Source: Nitrospirota bacterium (lineage in GTDB: Bacteria; Nitrospirota; Thermodesulfovibrionia; UBA6902). From it: DNA of 58,225 bases. The position numbers and the translations under genes are program-made. Below are positions 35,807-44,892 of this stretch, one piece after another (the stretch's first letter is position 1; the number at the start of each line of letters is the position of its first letter). Location of the stretch: NCBI GenBank assembly GCA_016222905.1, contig JACRPZ010000048.1:1-58225 (forward strand), given 5' to 3'. Under the pieces are notes generated by a model. That model was given only the letters and a program-made list of their open reading frames with translations. It had not been told where the DNA came from and did not search any database.

Positions 35807-37447
35807 TTAACGGAGTTGCTGGGGTATCTCTGATTCTTCCAGAGAGTATATCTTTAGATCAGGTATTTCGCCGTTTGTTAATTCTTTGTAATTATTCAGA
35901 AACTGCGGAACATGGCTTGATGCCCCCCAGAAAAAATAATAATTAATACCATATTTCTTTAATTCGTTTCCCAGTTCTTCGTCGCTAATATTTTCCTTTG
36001 CCTGCCCATAATACCTGCTATTTAACCAGTATGCCAAGCGAAAGGTCTTATGCCATGCATCATGTATAGGTACATACTCCCTGTTTGAAGCTATATTGCC
36101 TTTAATATTGTATTGTTTCAAATCAGTACTTATATAATACATGTCCTGCTCTATATTGCTTTTACTTGCCTGAAGCACATGCCTTGAAGGCGTGAATATA
36201 AAAGATACAATAAATAATATAGTTAATATCCCCTTTCTCAAACTACTTCTAAACAAATCTCTTTGAAATAATTCATAAAGTATATGTCCTCCCATCAGCA
36301 AAAGCAGAATATTGGAGAGCCATAAATACCTCTGCTCAAAATGAAACATGATATATCCTCCGGTGAATAAAGCTATGGTAAACAAAGGATAGAGCAGGTC
36401 TCCTCGCGCAAGCAGTTTATCTTTAGACTGTGCAGAAAAAGATAATATGTAAGCTATAACGATTGCTATGGATAAAGTGGAGAATGATTCAAAGATTAGA
36501 AGTCCCTCCGCAATATTCTTTAAGCAAAGCCTAATAAAATGCTTAAAATAACCCCATGATTCCCATGGGCTCCATTTTTTTCCCCTAATATAGCTCGGAT
36601 CTTCCCAAACGACAAAAGCGGTTTTATTGGGCGGCTCAAAGAACCCCTCATTAAATATCGGAACCCCGAATTCTAATCCTCCTCCCATTGCCTCCGGGCC
36701 GGGCGCGTTAAAATTGGTACTCCTCATTGTTGAGAAAGTATAGTAACCGTATTTGTTGCTTATGGTCATAATCCAGATTCCACTGACAAGGAAAAACAAG
36801 ATAAAGCCTGTCAGAGCATTTTTTAGAATATTTTTCCTCACGGCGTTTGATGAATTTCGGAAATAATGCAGAATGTTCATTATCAGAAAATGAGCGATGA
36901 AAAACGGAAATGCGTATGCCTTGGTGAAATATGCAAGCGCTCCGAGCAGTCCGCATAAAACCCCGTGAAGCATCTTATTCGGATAATCAGATTTAAATAC
37001 GATGCAAAGATAGTACACAAGAATACATAAGAGAAGAAAGTCCATCGGTTGAACTATTGAAACTCTTAAGATAATCGGACACAAAGCAATCAATATTATG
37101 CTTCTTATCTTCTCGCTTATTTCAAATCTGTAAGATAATATCCATATGCCGGTAATCGTGAATATCCCCAATAGGAGGTCTATGGCGTTTATGGCAAATA
37201 CATTTGAAAAACCGAAATAAAGAAATGGTATCAAAAGCCACGCGAGAAGAGGCCCCCAGTATCCGTTAATAGCGTTGGCGTAATCACCGTTTAGATATTT
37301 TTCAGCAATGCTGAAATACAACATCGAATCAGCAGTCAGCCTCGTATATTTATGGATAAATACGGACAGCAATGAATATATGATGAGGATGACAATGAGC
37401 GTTGCAACACCCGCTTTGAAGCGGAAAGCCGTGTTATTTTCTTTCAT
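35807..37447 (-). CDS. GT39-like membrane glycosyltransferase
   Basis: This 546-residue protein has about 10-12 membrane segments. Its first periplasmic loop carries RLTADSMLYFSIAEKYLNGDYANAINGYWGPLLAW, the ArnT/GT39-type loop with the acidic residue and tyrosines. It ends in a soluble domain (RLAYWLNSRYYGQAKENISDEELG). Such proteins move a sugar from a polyprenyl-phosphate donor to a lipid, glycan or protein outside the inner membrane. It follows the radical SAM gene by 19 nt on the minus strand. Confidence 0.78.
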   Translation of the reverse strand: MKENNTAFRFKAGVATLIVILIIYSLLSVFIHKYTRLTADSMLYFSIAEKYLNGDYANAINGYWGPLLAWLLIPFLYFGFSNVFAINAIDLLLGIFTITGIWILSYRFEISEKIRSIILIALCPIILRVSIVQPMDFLLLCILVYYLCIVFKSDYPNKMLHGVLCGLLGALAYFTKAYAFPFFIAHFLIMNILHYFRNSSNAVRKNILKNALTGFILFFLVSGIWIMTISNKYGYYTFSTMRSTNFNAPGPEAMGGGLEFGVPIFNEGFFEPPNKTAFVVWEDPSYIRGKKWSPWESWGYFKHFIRLCLKNIAEGLLIFESFSTLSIAIVIAYILSFSAQSKDKLLARGDLLYPLFTIALFTGGYIMFHFEQRYLWLSNILLLLMGGHILYELFQRDLFRSSLRKGILTILFIVSFIFTPSRHVLQASKSNIEQDMYYISTDLKQYNIKGNIASNREYVPIHDAWHKTFRLAYWLNSRYYGQAKENISDEELGNELKKYGINYYFFWGASSHVPQFLNNYKELTNGEIPDLKIYSLEESEIPQQLR

Positions 37448-37466
37448 ATTACTTGGTGATATCCTA

Positions 37467-38891
37467 TTACCTTGTGACTTTCATATAAATTTTGCGCATT
37501 GTATCTAACATCATAAATTCTACAGGGAAACCAAAGAAATTGAGACGCCATCTGAATGACGACAAAAATTTATATACCGCAATAACGGGGCGGAAGATAG
37601 GCTTGCTGCTGCCGATACTTCCGATAATATCTTTATCGTTGTAAAAATTAAAAAAAGTTACATAGCTAATACATTTATACCACCATGGATTTTTAATATA
37701 CGGCAGGTCGCAATGTTCACGCGTGTACCTTCCCCAATCTTCAAGTGTTGCAGGCGGCCGGTACCCCTTTTCCACGGTCATTTTATACAGTTGCGAGCCT
37801 GGATAGGGTGAGAATATCTTAAGCCGCTGCACAGCACCTGGCATAATCTCGGAAACTCTCCGCACGGCATTTACAGTATCCATCACATCCTCTCTGGTCT
37901 CCTGAGGGAACCCGATTATCCAGCTGAATGTGCCCGTCATGCCGCTGTCATGCAGTACTTTGGCAGCATTGAAGATATCTTCCACCTTAATTCTTTTTTC
38001 TATGTCGTTAAGCACCCGCTGGGAGCCTGATTCCGCACCGATAAAGACTCTTGTGCAGTTCTTGAACTTTTTGATATTTTCATACGTTATCACGTTAGCG
38101 CGAATATCGCCGTACCATAAAACGTTCTTCTCTTCAAGAATTTTACAGACTTCAGAAAGCCATTTAACATTGACAGCCAGATTATCATCCATAAAGGAAA
38201 TATACGAGATATCAAACTCCAGCACCTTTTCCAGTTCTTTTCGAACCTTATCAATGCTCCATGAACGCCATCTGCTTTTTGTGACACTGTTGTAGCAGTA
38301 TTGGCACTTAAATGAGCAGCCCCGCGATGTTACAAAAGAGATATAACGGCGCCCTTCGCGTACGGAAATATAAGTTTGCGGATTAATTAACGACCAGTCC
38401 AGCGAGATAGTATCCATATCAATAAATTCTCGAGGTTCAAGGTTTTCCAGCTTATCATTTCTGCAAAGAACTCCCTTAATGGATTTTTTGTCAGGATTTT
38501 TTATTAATTCAAGGAGCGGTTCTTCCCCTTCGCCATAGACAATGTAATCTATGAAATCCTGTTCAAGTACCGAGCCGGGGGCTACAGTTACATGAATTCC
38601 GCCCCAGATAATATCTATTTCCGGCCGTAACTGTTTAATTTTACGGCTTAAATCCATAGCAAAGATAATTTGCGGGCCTGTCATAGTAGAGAGGCCAACA
38701 TGAGTTACAGGATTAGATTCTATATACTGAACAATCTCTCTGGAGGATGAAATGCGTTGGTCAAAGAGTTTAACTTTTATACCGTTAGCCTTGAGATAGC
38801 TTCCTAAAAAAAATATCGAATAGGGGACATCTGGATGAGAGAATTCTATCTCCGCTGTTTTTGGATATATTAGTACACATAGTGGCTCCAA
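37467..38891 (-). CDS. B12-binding radical SAM protein
   Basis: This 474-residue protein has an N-terminal cobalamin-binding-like domain (about 1-140: PDVPYSIFFLGSYLKANGIKV, GLSTMTGPQ, IWGGIHVTVAPG) and a radical SAM core with the cluster motif CSFKCQYCYN (near residues 188-197). The start is TTG 38891 with AAGGAGA upstream. Related proteins methylate or rearrange lipids and sugars, for example in hopanoid or exopolysaccharide pathways; the substrate is unknown. It is in a glycan cluster, ahead of a GT39-like gene. Confidence 0.88.
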   Translation of the reverse strand: MEPLCVLIYPKTAEIEFSHPDVPYSIFFLGSYLKANGIKVKLFDQRISSSREIVQYIESNPVTHVGLSTMTGPQIIFAMDLSRKIKQLRPEIDIIWGGIHVTVAPGSVLEQDFIDYIVYGEGEEPLLELIKNPDKKSIKGVLCRNDKLENLEPREFIDMDTISLDWSLINPQTYISVREGRRYISFVTSRGCSFKCQYCYNSVTKSRWRSWSIDKVRKELEKVLEFDISYISFMDDNLAVNVKWLSEVCKILEEKNVLWYGDIRANVITYENIKKFKNCTRVFIGAESGSQRVLNDIEKRIKVEDIFNAAKVLHDSGMTGTFSWIIGFPQETREDVMDTVNAVRRVSEIMPGAVQRLKIFSPYPGSQLYKMTVEKGYRPPATLEDWGRYTREHCDLPYIKNPWWYKCISYVTFFNFYNDKDIIGSIGSSKPIFRPVIAVYKFLSSFRWRLNFFGFPVEFMMLDTMRKIYMKVTR

Positions 38892-39295
38892 AATAAAGCT
38901 CTCCTTTATTGTGTTAAGCTGCGAGGCATGTTTTCAATTAAACCGGTGTTATATATAAATCATTCATTAAGCTTAAAACACAGACCCATTAATTTTATTT
39001 AGTATTTTAGAATAATATAGTAAGAAAGGTCTATTTATCGAATTAAACAGGTTTCTATTGAAAAGCTCAAAAGACAAACAGGCATTAAATAAATCCAATC
39101 TGTAACAAATGTATAATTATGAAATGGAAAAATGAACTTTCAACTTAGCAAATGCTGCTTGCAATTTATTGCGTTTAAGAATGTTTTTAAACTAAAATAT
39201 AACATGCTAATCCTTCACAAAAATTAAAGTTATTTTTAAATGGCTATTAGCGCCTTATTGGTTTAATCCAAAAGTTAAGCAGCAAAGAAAATTGA
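38892..39295. other. AT-rich intergenic region between divergent genes
   Basis: This 404-bp stretch is strongly AT-rich with no coding pattern and no clear repeat. It should contain promoters for both the radical SAM and the phosphatase-fold gene. I see no structured RNA. Confidence 0.5.
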
Positions 39296-40234
39296 ATGTC
39301 AAAAAGATATAAAAATCTTGTATTAGTTTGCCTGTTAGTATTATGCGTTCTCAGTTCAGCGCGATTGTTTGATGACGTTGATTATTGGTTTATGGATATT
39401 GCTTCAAATTTCCAGGTTCAATATGCTTTTTTTGCTCTCATCCTGTTTTTAATCTGTATCTGGAAAAAGATATTTCCATTGGCTGTTCTGACTGGCTTAT
39501 TATTTGTTTTGAATGCCGATGTGTTAGTTGATAGCGGAGGCTCTGTTCAGGCTGCTGTACAGGCTAAAACTACTTTTAACGTCTATTCTGCAAACATTTA
39601 TAAGTCTAATAGTGACCTTTCGAAACTAAACTATATACTTCAGGAATCAGACCCTGAAATTGTCTTGCTTCTAGAAGTTAACCCTCAGCATATTGAACAA
39701 TTGCGCAAGGCTATACAGCGCTATCCGTACAGTATTGTAAATACTTCTTTTGCTGCCAACGGAATCGGCATCGTCTTTTTAAGTAAATTTCCTATTCTTA
39801 ATCATCAGTTAACTAAGCTTTCAGAACATGGCAATGCCATCATTGAAGCAGCAATAGAAATTAATAATAAGCCGGTAATGTTTTATGGAGTTCATGCCCA
39901 GAGGCCGGACGTGGAAAACTTTGATGAACGCAAAGAGCAATTTATCATGCTTGCTCGTCAAATAAGTAAACAGACCTTGCCAGTAATTGCTGCCGGTGAT
40001 CTGAATTCAACTCCTTCAACGCCGAACTTTCGGAAACTGCTTAAGATATCGGGGCTTCGTGATTCACGAACGGGTTTTGGATGGGAGCCGTCATGGCCTA
40101 CGTATTTTCCTTTTTTCTGGATCCCCATAGATCACATTCTCGTAAGCCCGGAGGTTCACGTTCACAATAGGGTCACGGGATCTCCTATCGGTTCAGATCA
40201 TTATCCGGTATTTGCTGAACTTTCTATAAATTAA
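39296..40234 (+). CDS. Membrane-anchored endonuclease/exonuclease/phosphatase-fold protein
   Basis: This 312-residue protein has three N-terminal hydrophobic segments (about residues 7-80) and a C-terminal EEP-fold domain: TFNVYSANIYKSN, IVLLLEVNP, GVHAQRP, the catalytic AAGDLNSTPSTPNF and the final IGSDHYPVFAEL. Enzymes of this fold cleave phosphodiesters in DNA, inositol phosphates or lipids. Being membrane-bound with the domain outside, it is more likely a lipid or glycan phosphodiesterase than a nuclease. Confidence 0.85.
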   Translation: MSKRYKNLVLVCLLVLCVLSSARLFDDVDYWFMDIASNFQVQYAFFALILFLICIWKKIFPLAVLTGLLFVLNADVLVDSGGSVQAAVQAKTTFNVYSANIYKSNSDLSKLNYILQESDPEIVLLLEVNPQHIEQLRKAIQRYPYSIVNTSFAANGIGIVFLSKFPILNHQLTKLSEHGNAIIEAAIEINNKPVMFYGVHAQRPDVENFDERKEQFIMLARQISKQTLPVIAAGDLNSTPSTPNFRKLLKISGLRDSRTGFGWEPSWPTYFPFFWIPIDHILVSPEVHVHNRVTGSPIGSDHYPVFAELSIN

Positions 40235-40258
40235 TTTTTCATCAAGGGAGAGAAATCT

Positions 40259-41908
40259 ATTTCAAGAGAAATCTATTTAACGCCGATTTTAAATAATGCT
40301 CCAAGGCTCCTTGGTTTGCTGAACAGAAATATATCTTCATCCAGCTATGGGTGCTTTGACAGGGAATTCTGGCATTACAATACTGCTGATATTGCCTGCG
40401 CGAGAAAGCAAGAGGCGGTCCTGACTTTGACTCTTCTCTACTTGATTGAGCATGAAAATAACAAATATTTTCGAAGCAGCGAAATTTTGGGCTACATAAT
40501 AGCAGCAATGAAATTCTGGACAAAAATCCAGAATAAAAATGGTTCTTTTAATGAATGGTATCCCAATGAACACAGCTTTGTTGTAACATCTTTTTCAACA
40601 TATGCCGTCTCTGAAAGTCTTCTACTGTTAAAAGACGCAATTCCTCATAACGAATATCAGTTAGTCCTTGAATCTCTGAAAAAGGCCGGGGGCTGGCTCA
40701 TCAGAAGAAATGAAACACGCGTAATGAATCAGCAGACAGGTTCTGCCATTGCTTTATTAAATCTGTATTTACTGACAAACGATTCAAAATATCTTGATTC
40801 ATCCAAAGATAAGATTGCGCTTTTAAACCAAAGACAATCAAAAGAAGGGTGGTTTATAGAATACGGCGGACCTGATATAGGATACTTGTCCCTTGCCATT
40901 GATTATCTGAGTAAATATTATCTTAAAACCGGGGATGAAACGGTAATAAATATTGTCGGACGCTCTCTGAGTTTCATAAAGCACTTCATACAGCCGAACC
41001 TGGTGGCGGGCGGAGAATATACAAGCAGAAACACTGAATATCTTATACCTCACGGATTTGAGGTATTATCAAAGATAAATGAAGATGCGCTGTTTGCCGC
41101 GTCTGTTGTAAGGAAAAAAATTATTTCAACGGATTCATTCCCTCACATACTTGATGACAGGTATCTGACATATAATGGGTACACGTGGCTTCAGGCATAT
41201 TTAGATGCCAATCCTGAACTTGACAACATGCCGGAAGGGAATATAACCGATTTTTTCAAGAGGTCTTTTACAAAACATTACGAAGAATCGGGATTGTTGA
41301 TAATTAATGACGAATATAAGCATTTTATTATTAATTTAAAAAAAGGCGGGGCCTTCAGATTGTTTGATAAAAAGGCTGACAAGACGTATTCTGATTCCGG
41401 TATTTTAGTGAAGTCAGAAAACAAGTGGTATACTTCTGGATGGCTTTCAGAAGGCCAGTATGATATGTCCGATGACAATATAACAATTTCAGGAAGCATG
41501 TGGAAAGTGCCTGACAAAACACTGACAACAGTCCGCTATATTTTATTGAGACTATTTCAGATAACCTTTGGCCGTTCAAGTTTAGTATCGCTATGGATGA
41601 AAGAACGTCTGCGTGATATTCTTATTACAAGAACAAAACCGTCGGATATGAAATATAAAAGAGAGATTGCATTAAATACAGATGCAAGGGAATTGCTCGG
41701 AATCAAAGATTCCGTCATATCCGGAGGAACAGGCATTTCATCAATATCCGTATTTACAAAAGACACATACGTTTATGTCCCGAGTTCAAGGTATTACACC
41801 TTAATGAAAGAGCCTCCTGTTATAAAAACTTTTTCTCAGCCAGTTGGCAAAGCGGAGATTGACTGGAAGCTCGGGAGAGATAAGGGAGTAGAGGTTATTG
41901 GAAAATAA
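40259..41908 (+). CDS. Alpha/alpha-toroid-like protein, possible polysaccharide-active enzyme
   Basis: This large soluble protein is rich in paired helices: NRNISSSSYGCFDREFWHYN, VVTSFSTYAVSESLLLLKD, NQQTGSAIALLNLYLL, GWFIEYGGPDIGYLSLAIDYL, SRNTEYLIPHGFEVL. This recalls alpha/alpha-toroid glycosidases and lyases of the heparinase kind, with a beta-rich end. The first canonical start is TTG 40316 (530 residues), but the frame is open upstream and ISREIYLTPILNNAPRLLG reads like real coding sequence. The only start with a ribosome site (AAGGGAGAG) would be an ATT at 40259, so the true start is unsettled. Function is inferred only from fold hints. Confidence 0.65.
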   Translation: MSREIYLTPILNNAPRLLGLLNRNISSSSYGCFDREFWHYNTADIACARKQEAVLTLTLLYLIEHENNKYFRSSEILGYIIAAMKFWTKIQNKNGSFNEWYPNEHSFVVTSFSTYAVSESLLLLKDAIPHNEYQLVLESLKKAGGWLIRRNETRVMNQQTGSAIALLNLYLLTNDSKYLDSSKDKIALLNQRQSKEGWFIEYGGPDIGYLSLAIDYLSKYYLKTGDETVINIVGRSLSFIKHFIQPNLVAGGEYTSRNTEYLIPHGFEVLSKINEDALFAASVVRKKIISTDSFPHILDDRYLTYNGYTWLQAYLDANPELDNMPEGNITDFFKRSFTKHYEESGLLIINDEYKHFIINLKKGGAFRLFDKKADKTYSDSGILVKSENKWYTSGWLSEGQYDMSDDNITISGSMWKVPDKTLTTVRYILLRLFQITFGRSSLVSLWMKERLRDILITRTKPSDMKYKREIALNTDARELLGIKDSVISGGTGISSISVFTKDTYVYVPSSRYYTLMKEPPVIKTFSQPVGKAEIDWKLGRDKGVEVIGK

Positions 41909-41911
41909 ATT

Positions 41912-42559
41912 ATGGATATATTTGAAGCGCTAAAAAACCGAAGAAGCATTCGAAGATTCGAAGATAAGCCTGTCCCTGATGAATTAGTAAAAAAGATTAT
42001 TGAATCTGGACAATGGGCCCCTTCTGCATGCAACAGGCAGGACTGGAAATTTATTGTCATTGATGATAAAGAAATAAGAGGGCAAATTACAAGGAACACC
42101 TCCGCATATTTTGTAGGCAAGGCCCCCTTGCTTATTATGGTGCTTTACAGCAACCGTACGGACAATCTTGAATATAAAGATCATCTGTTAAGCGCTGCAA
42201 TGGCCATTCAGAATATGCAGCTTGCGGCATGCTCTTTAGGGCTCGGCTCTTGCTGCGTAAACAATTTGCCGGTCAAATCTAAACTGAGAAAGATATTAAA
42301 TATCCCGCGCCATTATGACCCGGTATCTCTACTTTGTCTTGGTTTTCCCAAATCCTATCCCAAGCCTTTAAAACGCAAGGAAAGCCTCGATGAAATTATA
42401 TGTAAAAATAAGTTTGATTTTAAGGTTGATTTTCACGGGCTTGATCTGAAATTAAATGTTAAACGGGCTGTAAGATATATATATTACAGGCTCCCTGCTT
42501 CTGTTAAGAAATTGATGGATCCGATAGCAAGAAAGTTTGAGAAGAGGTTTGACGAGTGA
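41912..42559 (+). CDS. Nitroreductase-family flavoprotein
   Basis: This 215-residue protein starts MDIFEALKNRRSIRRFEDKPVPDELV, the FMN-binding start of the nitroreductase family, and continues with SGQWAPSACNRQDWKFIVI, AAMAIQNMQLAACSLGLGSCCVNN and LCLGFPKSYP. Such enzymes reduce nitro groups or quinones, or act in cofactor and natural-product pathways. A C-terminal basic extension (about 165-215) may contact membrane. It starts 3 nt after the previous gene's stop, within the glycan cluster. Confidence 0.9.
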   Translation: MDIFEALKNRRSIRRFEDKPVPDELVKKIIESGQWAPSACNRQDWKFIVIDDKEIRGQITRNTSAYFVGKAPLLIMVLYSNRTDNLEYKDHLLSAAMAIQNMQLAACSLGLGSCCVNNLPVKSKLRKILNIPRHYDPVSLLCLGFPKSYPKPLKRKESLDEIICKNKFDFKVDFHGLDLKLNVKRAVRYIYYRLPASVKKLMDPIARKFEKRFDE

Positions 42560-42665
42560 TTTTGAATCCGGATCAGGTTTTATCATGAATCTGCCGCCTT
42601 ACGTTGTTATCAGCCTGCCCGTATCCCCAGAGGCTGTTATTTAGAACATCCGAGGTCTCTCCCTA

Positions 42666-44153
42666 ATGGCAAAGAATATAAAACAAGAAAACGATAACCT
42701 GGCAGTAGGCGCAAAAGGAAGCGCTATAGCATTTATCTTAAAGATATCGTCCGCTGGACTGGGTTTTGTAAACCAGGTTATTTTAGCGCGGATACTGGGT
42801 GCCGGCGGGGTTGGCGAGTTCCTGCTTGCCATGACTGTGGTCAGGATATCCGTTCATATTGCAAAATTCGGCATGGAAGAGACCATGATGAAATTTATAC
42901 CCCTATATATTGATCAGAGAGATGATTCCCGATTAAAGGGGACCATCTCTTTTTCAATAAAATTCTGCCTTCTGGTCTCAGCGATATTTATGCTGCTAAT
43001 ATTATTGCTTTCAAAATTTATTTCAGTCAATATTTTTCATTCAGAAGTTCTGTTAAAATTGATGCCCGTTATAGTCATGATGATACCTGTGTGGGCTGTA
43101 AGAGATTTAATCGGCGGCATTTTGAGGGGATATAAAGATGCATTCAGGGCATTAATTCCGGAATACCTTATCTCCCCTTTCTTCAGGATAGTGATTTTTT
43201 TAATTTTAACTCTCCAAGGCGTCTCTTCCTTATATGCGGTAATTGCTTTTTTAGCAGGAGAAATTCTATCGCTTGCCGTTTCAATTATGTTTTTGAAAAA
43301 TGTATTACAAAAATTAAGTCCTGTAAAAAAAGCATGTGATAAAAAGAAAGTTCTGGACGTGGCGCATACTATTGTTTTTACCAGTATGAGCATACTGCTC
43401 TATACACAGGCCGACATCTGGATACTCGGCATGTTCAAATCAACAGAAATAGTCGGTATATATGGTGTTGCCGCTAAGCTTGTTCTTCTCGTATATTTCC
43501 CGATAATGGCATTTGCCGCCGTGATCCCTTCCTTAATATCAGTAATACATACCTCAGGTGATATTAAAGAGTTAAAGCGGGTCGTCAGCGAGAGTTCACG
43601 CTGGATACTCAGCCTGTCAATGCCAATAATGCTGATACTCGTATTGGAAGGCAGGTTCATTCTTAAATACTTCTACGGCCCTGCGTTTGAGGCAGGTTAT
43701 GCTGTTTTGCTGATCCTCGTGCTTGGACAGATGATAAAAGCAGGTGCTGGATTGATAGGCGTCATACTTCAAATGACAGGTGAACACAAGGTCTATATGA
43801 AGATAAATATTTTCTGGGGTATCATGAATATTATTCTAAATATCTTATTGGTGCCCAGATACGGGATGTTAGGCGCGGCCTCGGCAACGGCATTCTGTCT
43901 TTCAATGGTGGATATAATCTGTATTTTTGTAATACACAAGAGGTTATCGGTGCTTACTCTGGCAAAGGGGTTGAAATTTGATATCATTTTCATCGCCATG
44001 GTTAGTATTTTTTACTTACTGATAACTTATTATAAATTTTATCCCGGTCAACATTTACTTTTGGTTGGCGCTCTTATGGTGTATTTCTGGAAGGCTATAT
44101 CTAATCATGAAATTCCCTGGCGTCTTTTAATTGATAAATATAAAACAGGTTAA
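42666..44153 (+). CDS. Wzx/MATE-type polysaccharide flippase
   Basis: This 495-residue protein has about 12-14 membrane segments and the MOP-superfamily pattern of lipid-linked oligosaccharide flippases: FILKISSAGLGFVNQVILARILGAGGVGEFLLAM at the N-terminus and YGMLGAASATAFCLSMVDIICIF near the C-terminus. It would move polyprenyl-linked glycan units to the outer face of the inner membrane. It closes the glycan cluster. Confidence 0.88.
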   Translation: MAKNIKQENDNLAVGAKGSAIAFILKISSAGLGFVNQVILARILGAGGVGEFLLAMTVVRISVHIAKFGMEETMMKFIPLYIDQRDDSRLKGTISFSIKFCLLVSAIFMLLILLLSKFISVNIFHSEVLLKLMPVIVMMIPVWAVRDLIGGILRGYKDAFRALIPEYLISPFFRIVIFLILTLQGVSSLYAVIAFLAGEILSLAVSIMFLKNVLQKLSPVKKACDKKKVLDVAHTIVFTSMSILLYTQADIWILGMFKSTEIVGIYGVAAKLVLLVYFPIMAFAAVIPSLISVIHTSGDIKELKRVVSESSRWILSLSMPIMLILVLEGRFILKYFYGPAFEAGYAVLLILVLGQMIKAGAGLIGVILQMTGEHKVYMKINIFWGIMNIILNILLVPRYGMLGAASATAFCLSMVDIICIFVIHKRLSVLTLAKGLKFDIIFIAMVSIFYLLITYYKFYPGQHLLLVGALMVYFWKAISNHEIPWRLLIDKYKTG

Positions 44154-44198
44154 AATTCTAACTTAAAAATCCGTTATTTGCTACAATACTATTCAGCA

Positions 44199-44882
44199 AT
44201 GAAGAAACTTCTCATCACAGAAAATATCAGAACGATTATAGAGAAGGGAGAGAGTCTCCTTTCAAGGAAAGATATTAAGATATTCACGGCGTTGTCCGGC
44301 GAAGAATTGATTGAAATTCACCTGATTGAAGATGTAGACCTCATAATAGCAAGCATCGGCTTTATAACGGGCGGGGATGAAGATATCTGCCCTTACCTTA
44401 AAGGTATTAGAAATGACGACCGCTACAAGAAGGTATCCATATTGACAATATGCGAAAACGATAAATCAGCCATTGAAAAGTCCTATGACTGCGGAGCAAA
44501 CACTTTTGTCACAAAACCGGTTGATATCTCCGCCCTGATTCTAAAGATAATAAAGCTTATCAATATTGCGGAGAGGATTCATCTGAGGGTTATCGTGAAT
44601 GTCCTGGTTGAGGCAAGATTCAACGGCAGATCTTTCTATGCCAATTCAGAGAACATCAGCGTAACGGGCATGCTCTTTGAAACAAATGATGATGTTGAAA
44701 ATGGCACAAAGGTGACCTGTAAATTTCATCTCGGCAAGGATTTAATAACCACAAACGGAAATATTGTAAGGGCTGAAAAAAGGGATTCGGGCAAATATTT
44801 TTATGGCGTGGAATTTATAGAACTTGACGCATCAACAAAAGAGAAGATAGAAAAATTCATAAGATCATCTGCCGGGAATTAA
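44199..44882 (+). CDS. Degenerate receiver-PilZ protein, c-di-GMP effector
   Basis: I choose ATG 44199 (MKKLLITENIRTIIEKG, 227 residues). Residues about 1-115 form a receiver-like domain that keeps the lysine (TFVTKPVD) but has serine where the phospho-acceptor aspartate should be (DLIIASIGF). Residues about 122-227 form a PilZ domain with both c-di-GMP-binding motifs, RIHLR (RxxxR) and NISVTG (NxSxxG). It is therefore likely to respond to c-di-GMP rather than phosphorylation. It ends 10 nt from the convergent polymer-ligase gene, a suggestive neighbour. Confidence 0.85.
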   Translation: MKKLLITENIRTIIEKGESLLSRKDIKIFTALSGEELIEIHLIEDVDLIIASIGFITGGDEDICPYLKGIRNDDRYKKVSILTICENDKSAIEKSYDCGANTFVTKPVDISALILKIIKLINIAERIHLRVIVNVLVEARFNGRSFYANSENISVTGMLFETNDDVENGTKVTCKFHLGKDLITTNGNIVRAEKRDSGKYFYGVEFIELDASTKEKIEKFIRSSAGN

Positions 44883-44892
44883 GGTTTTCGGT

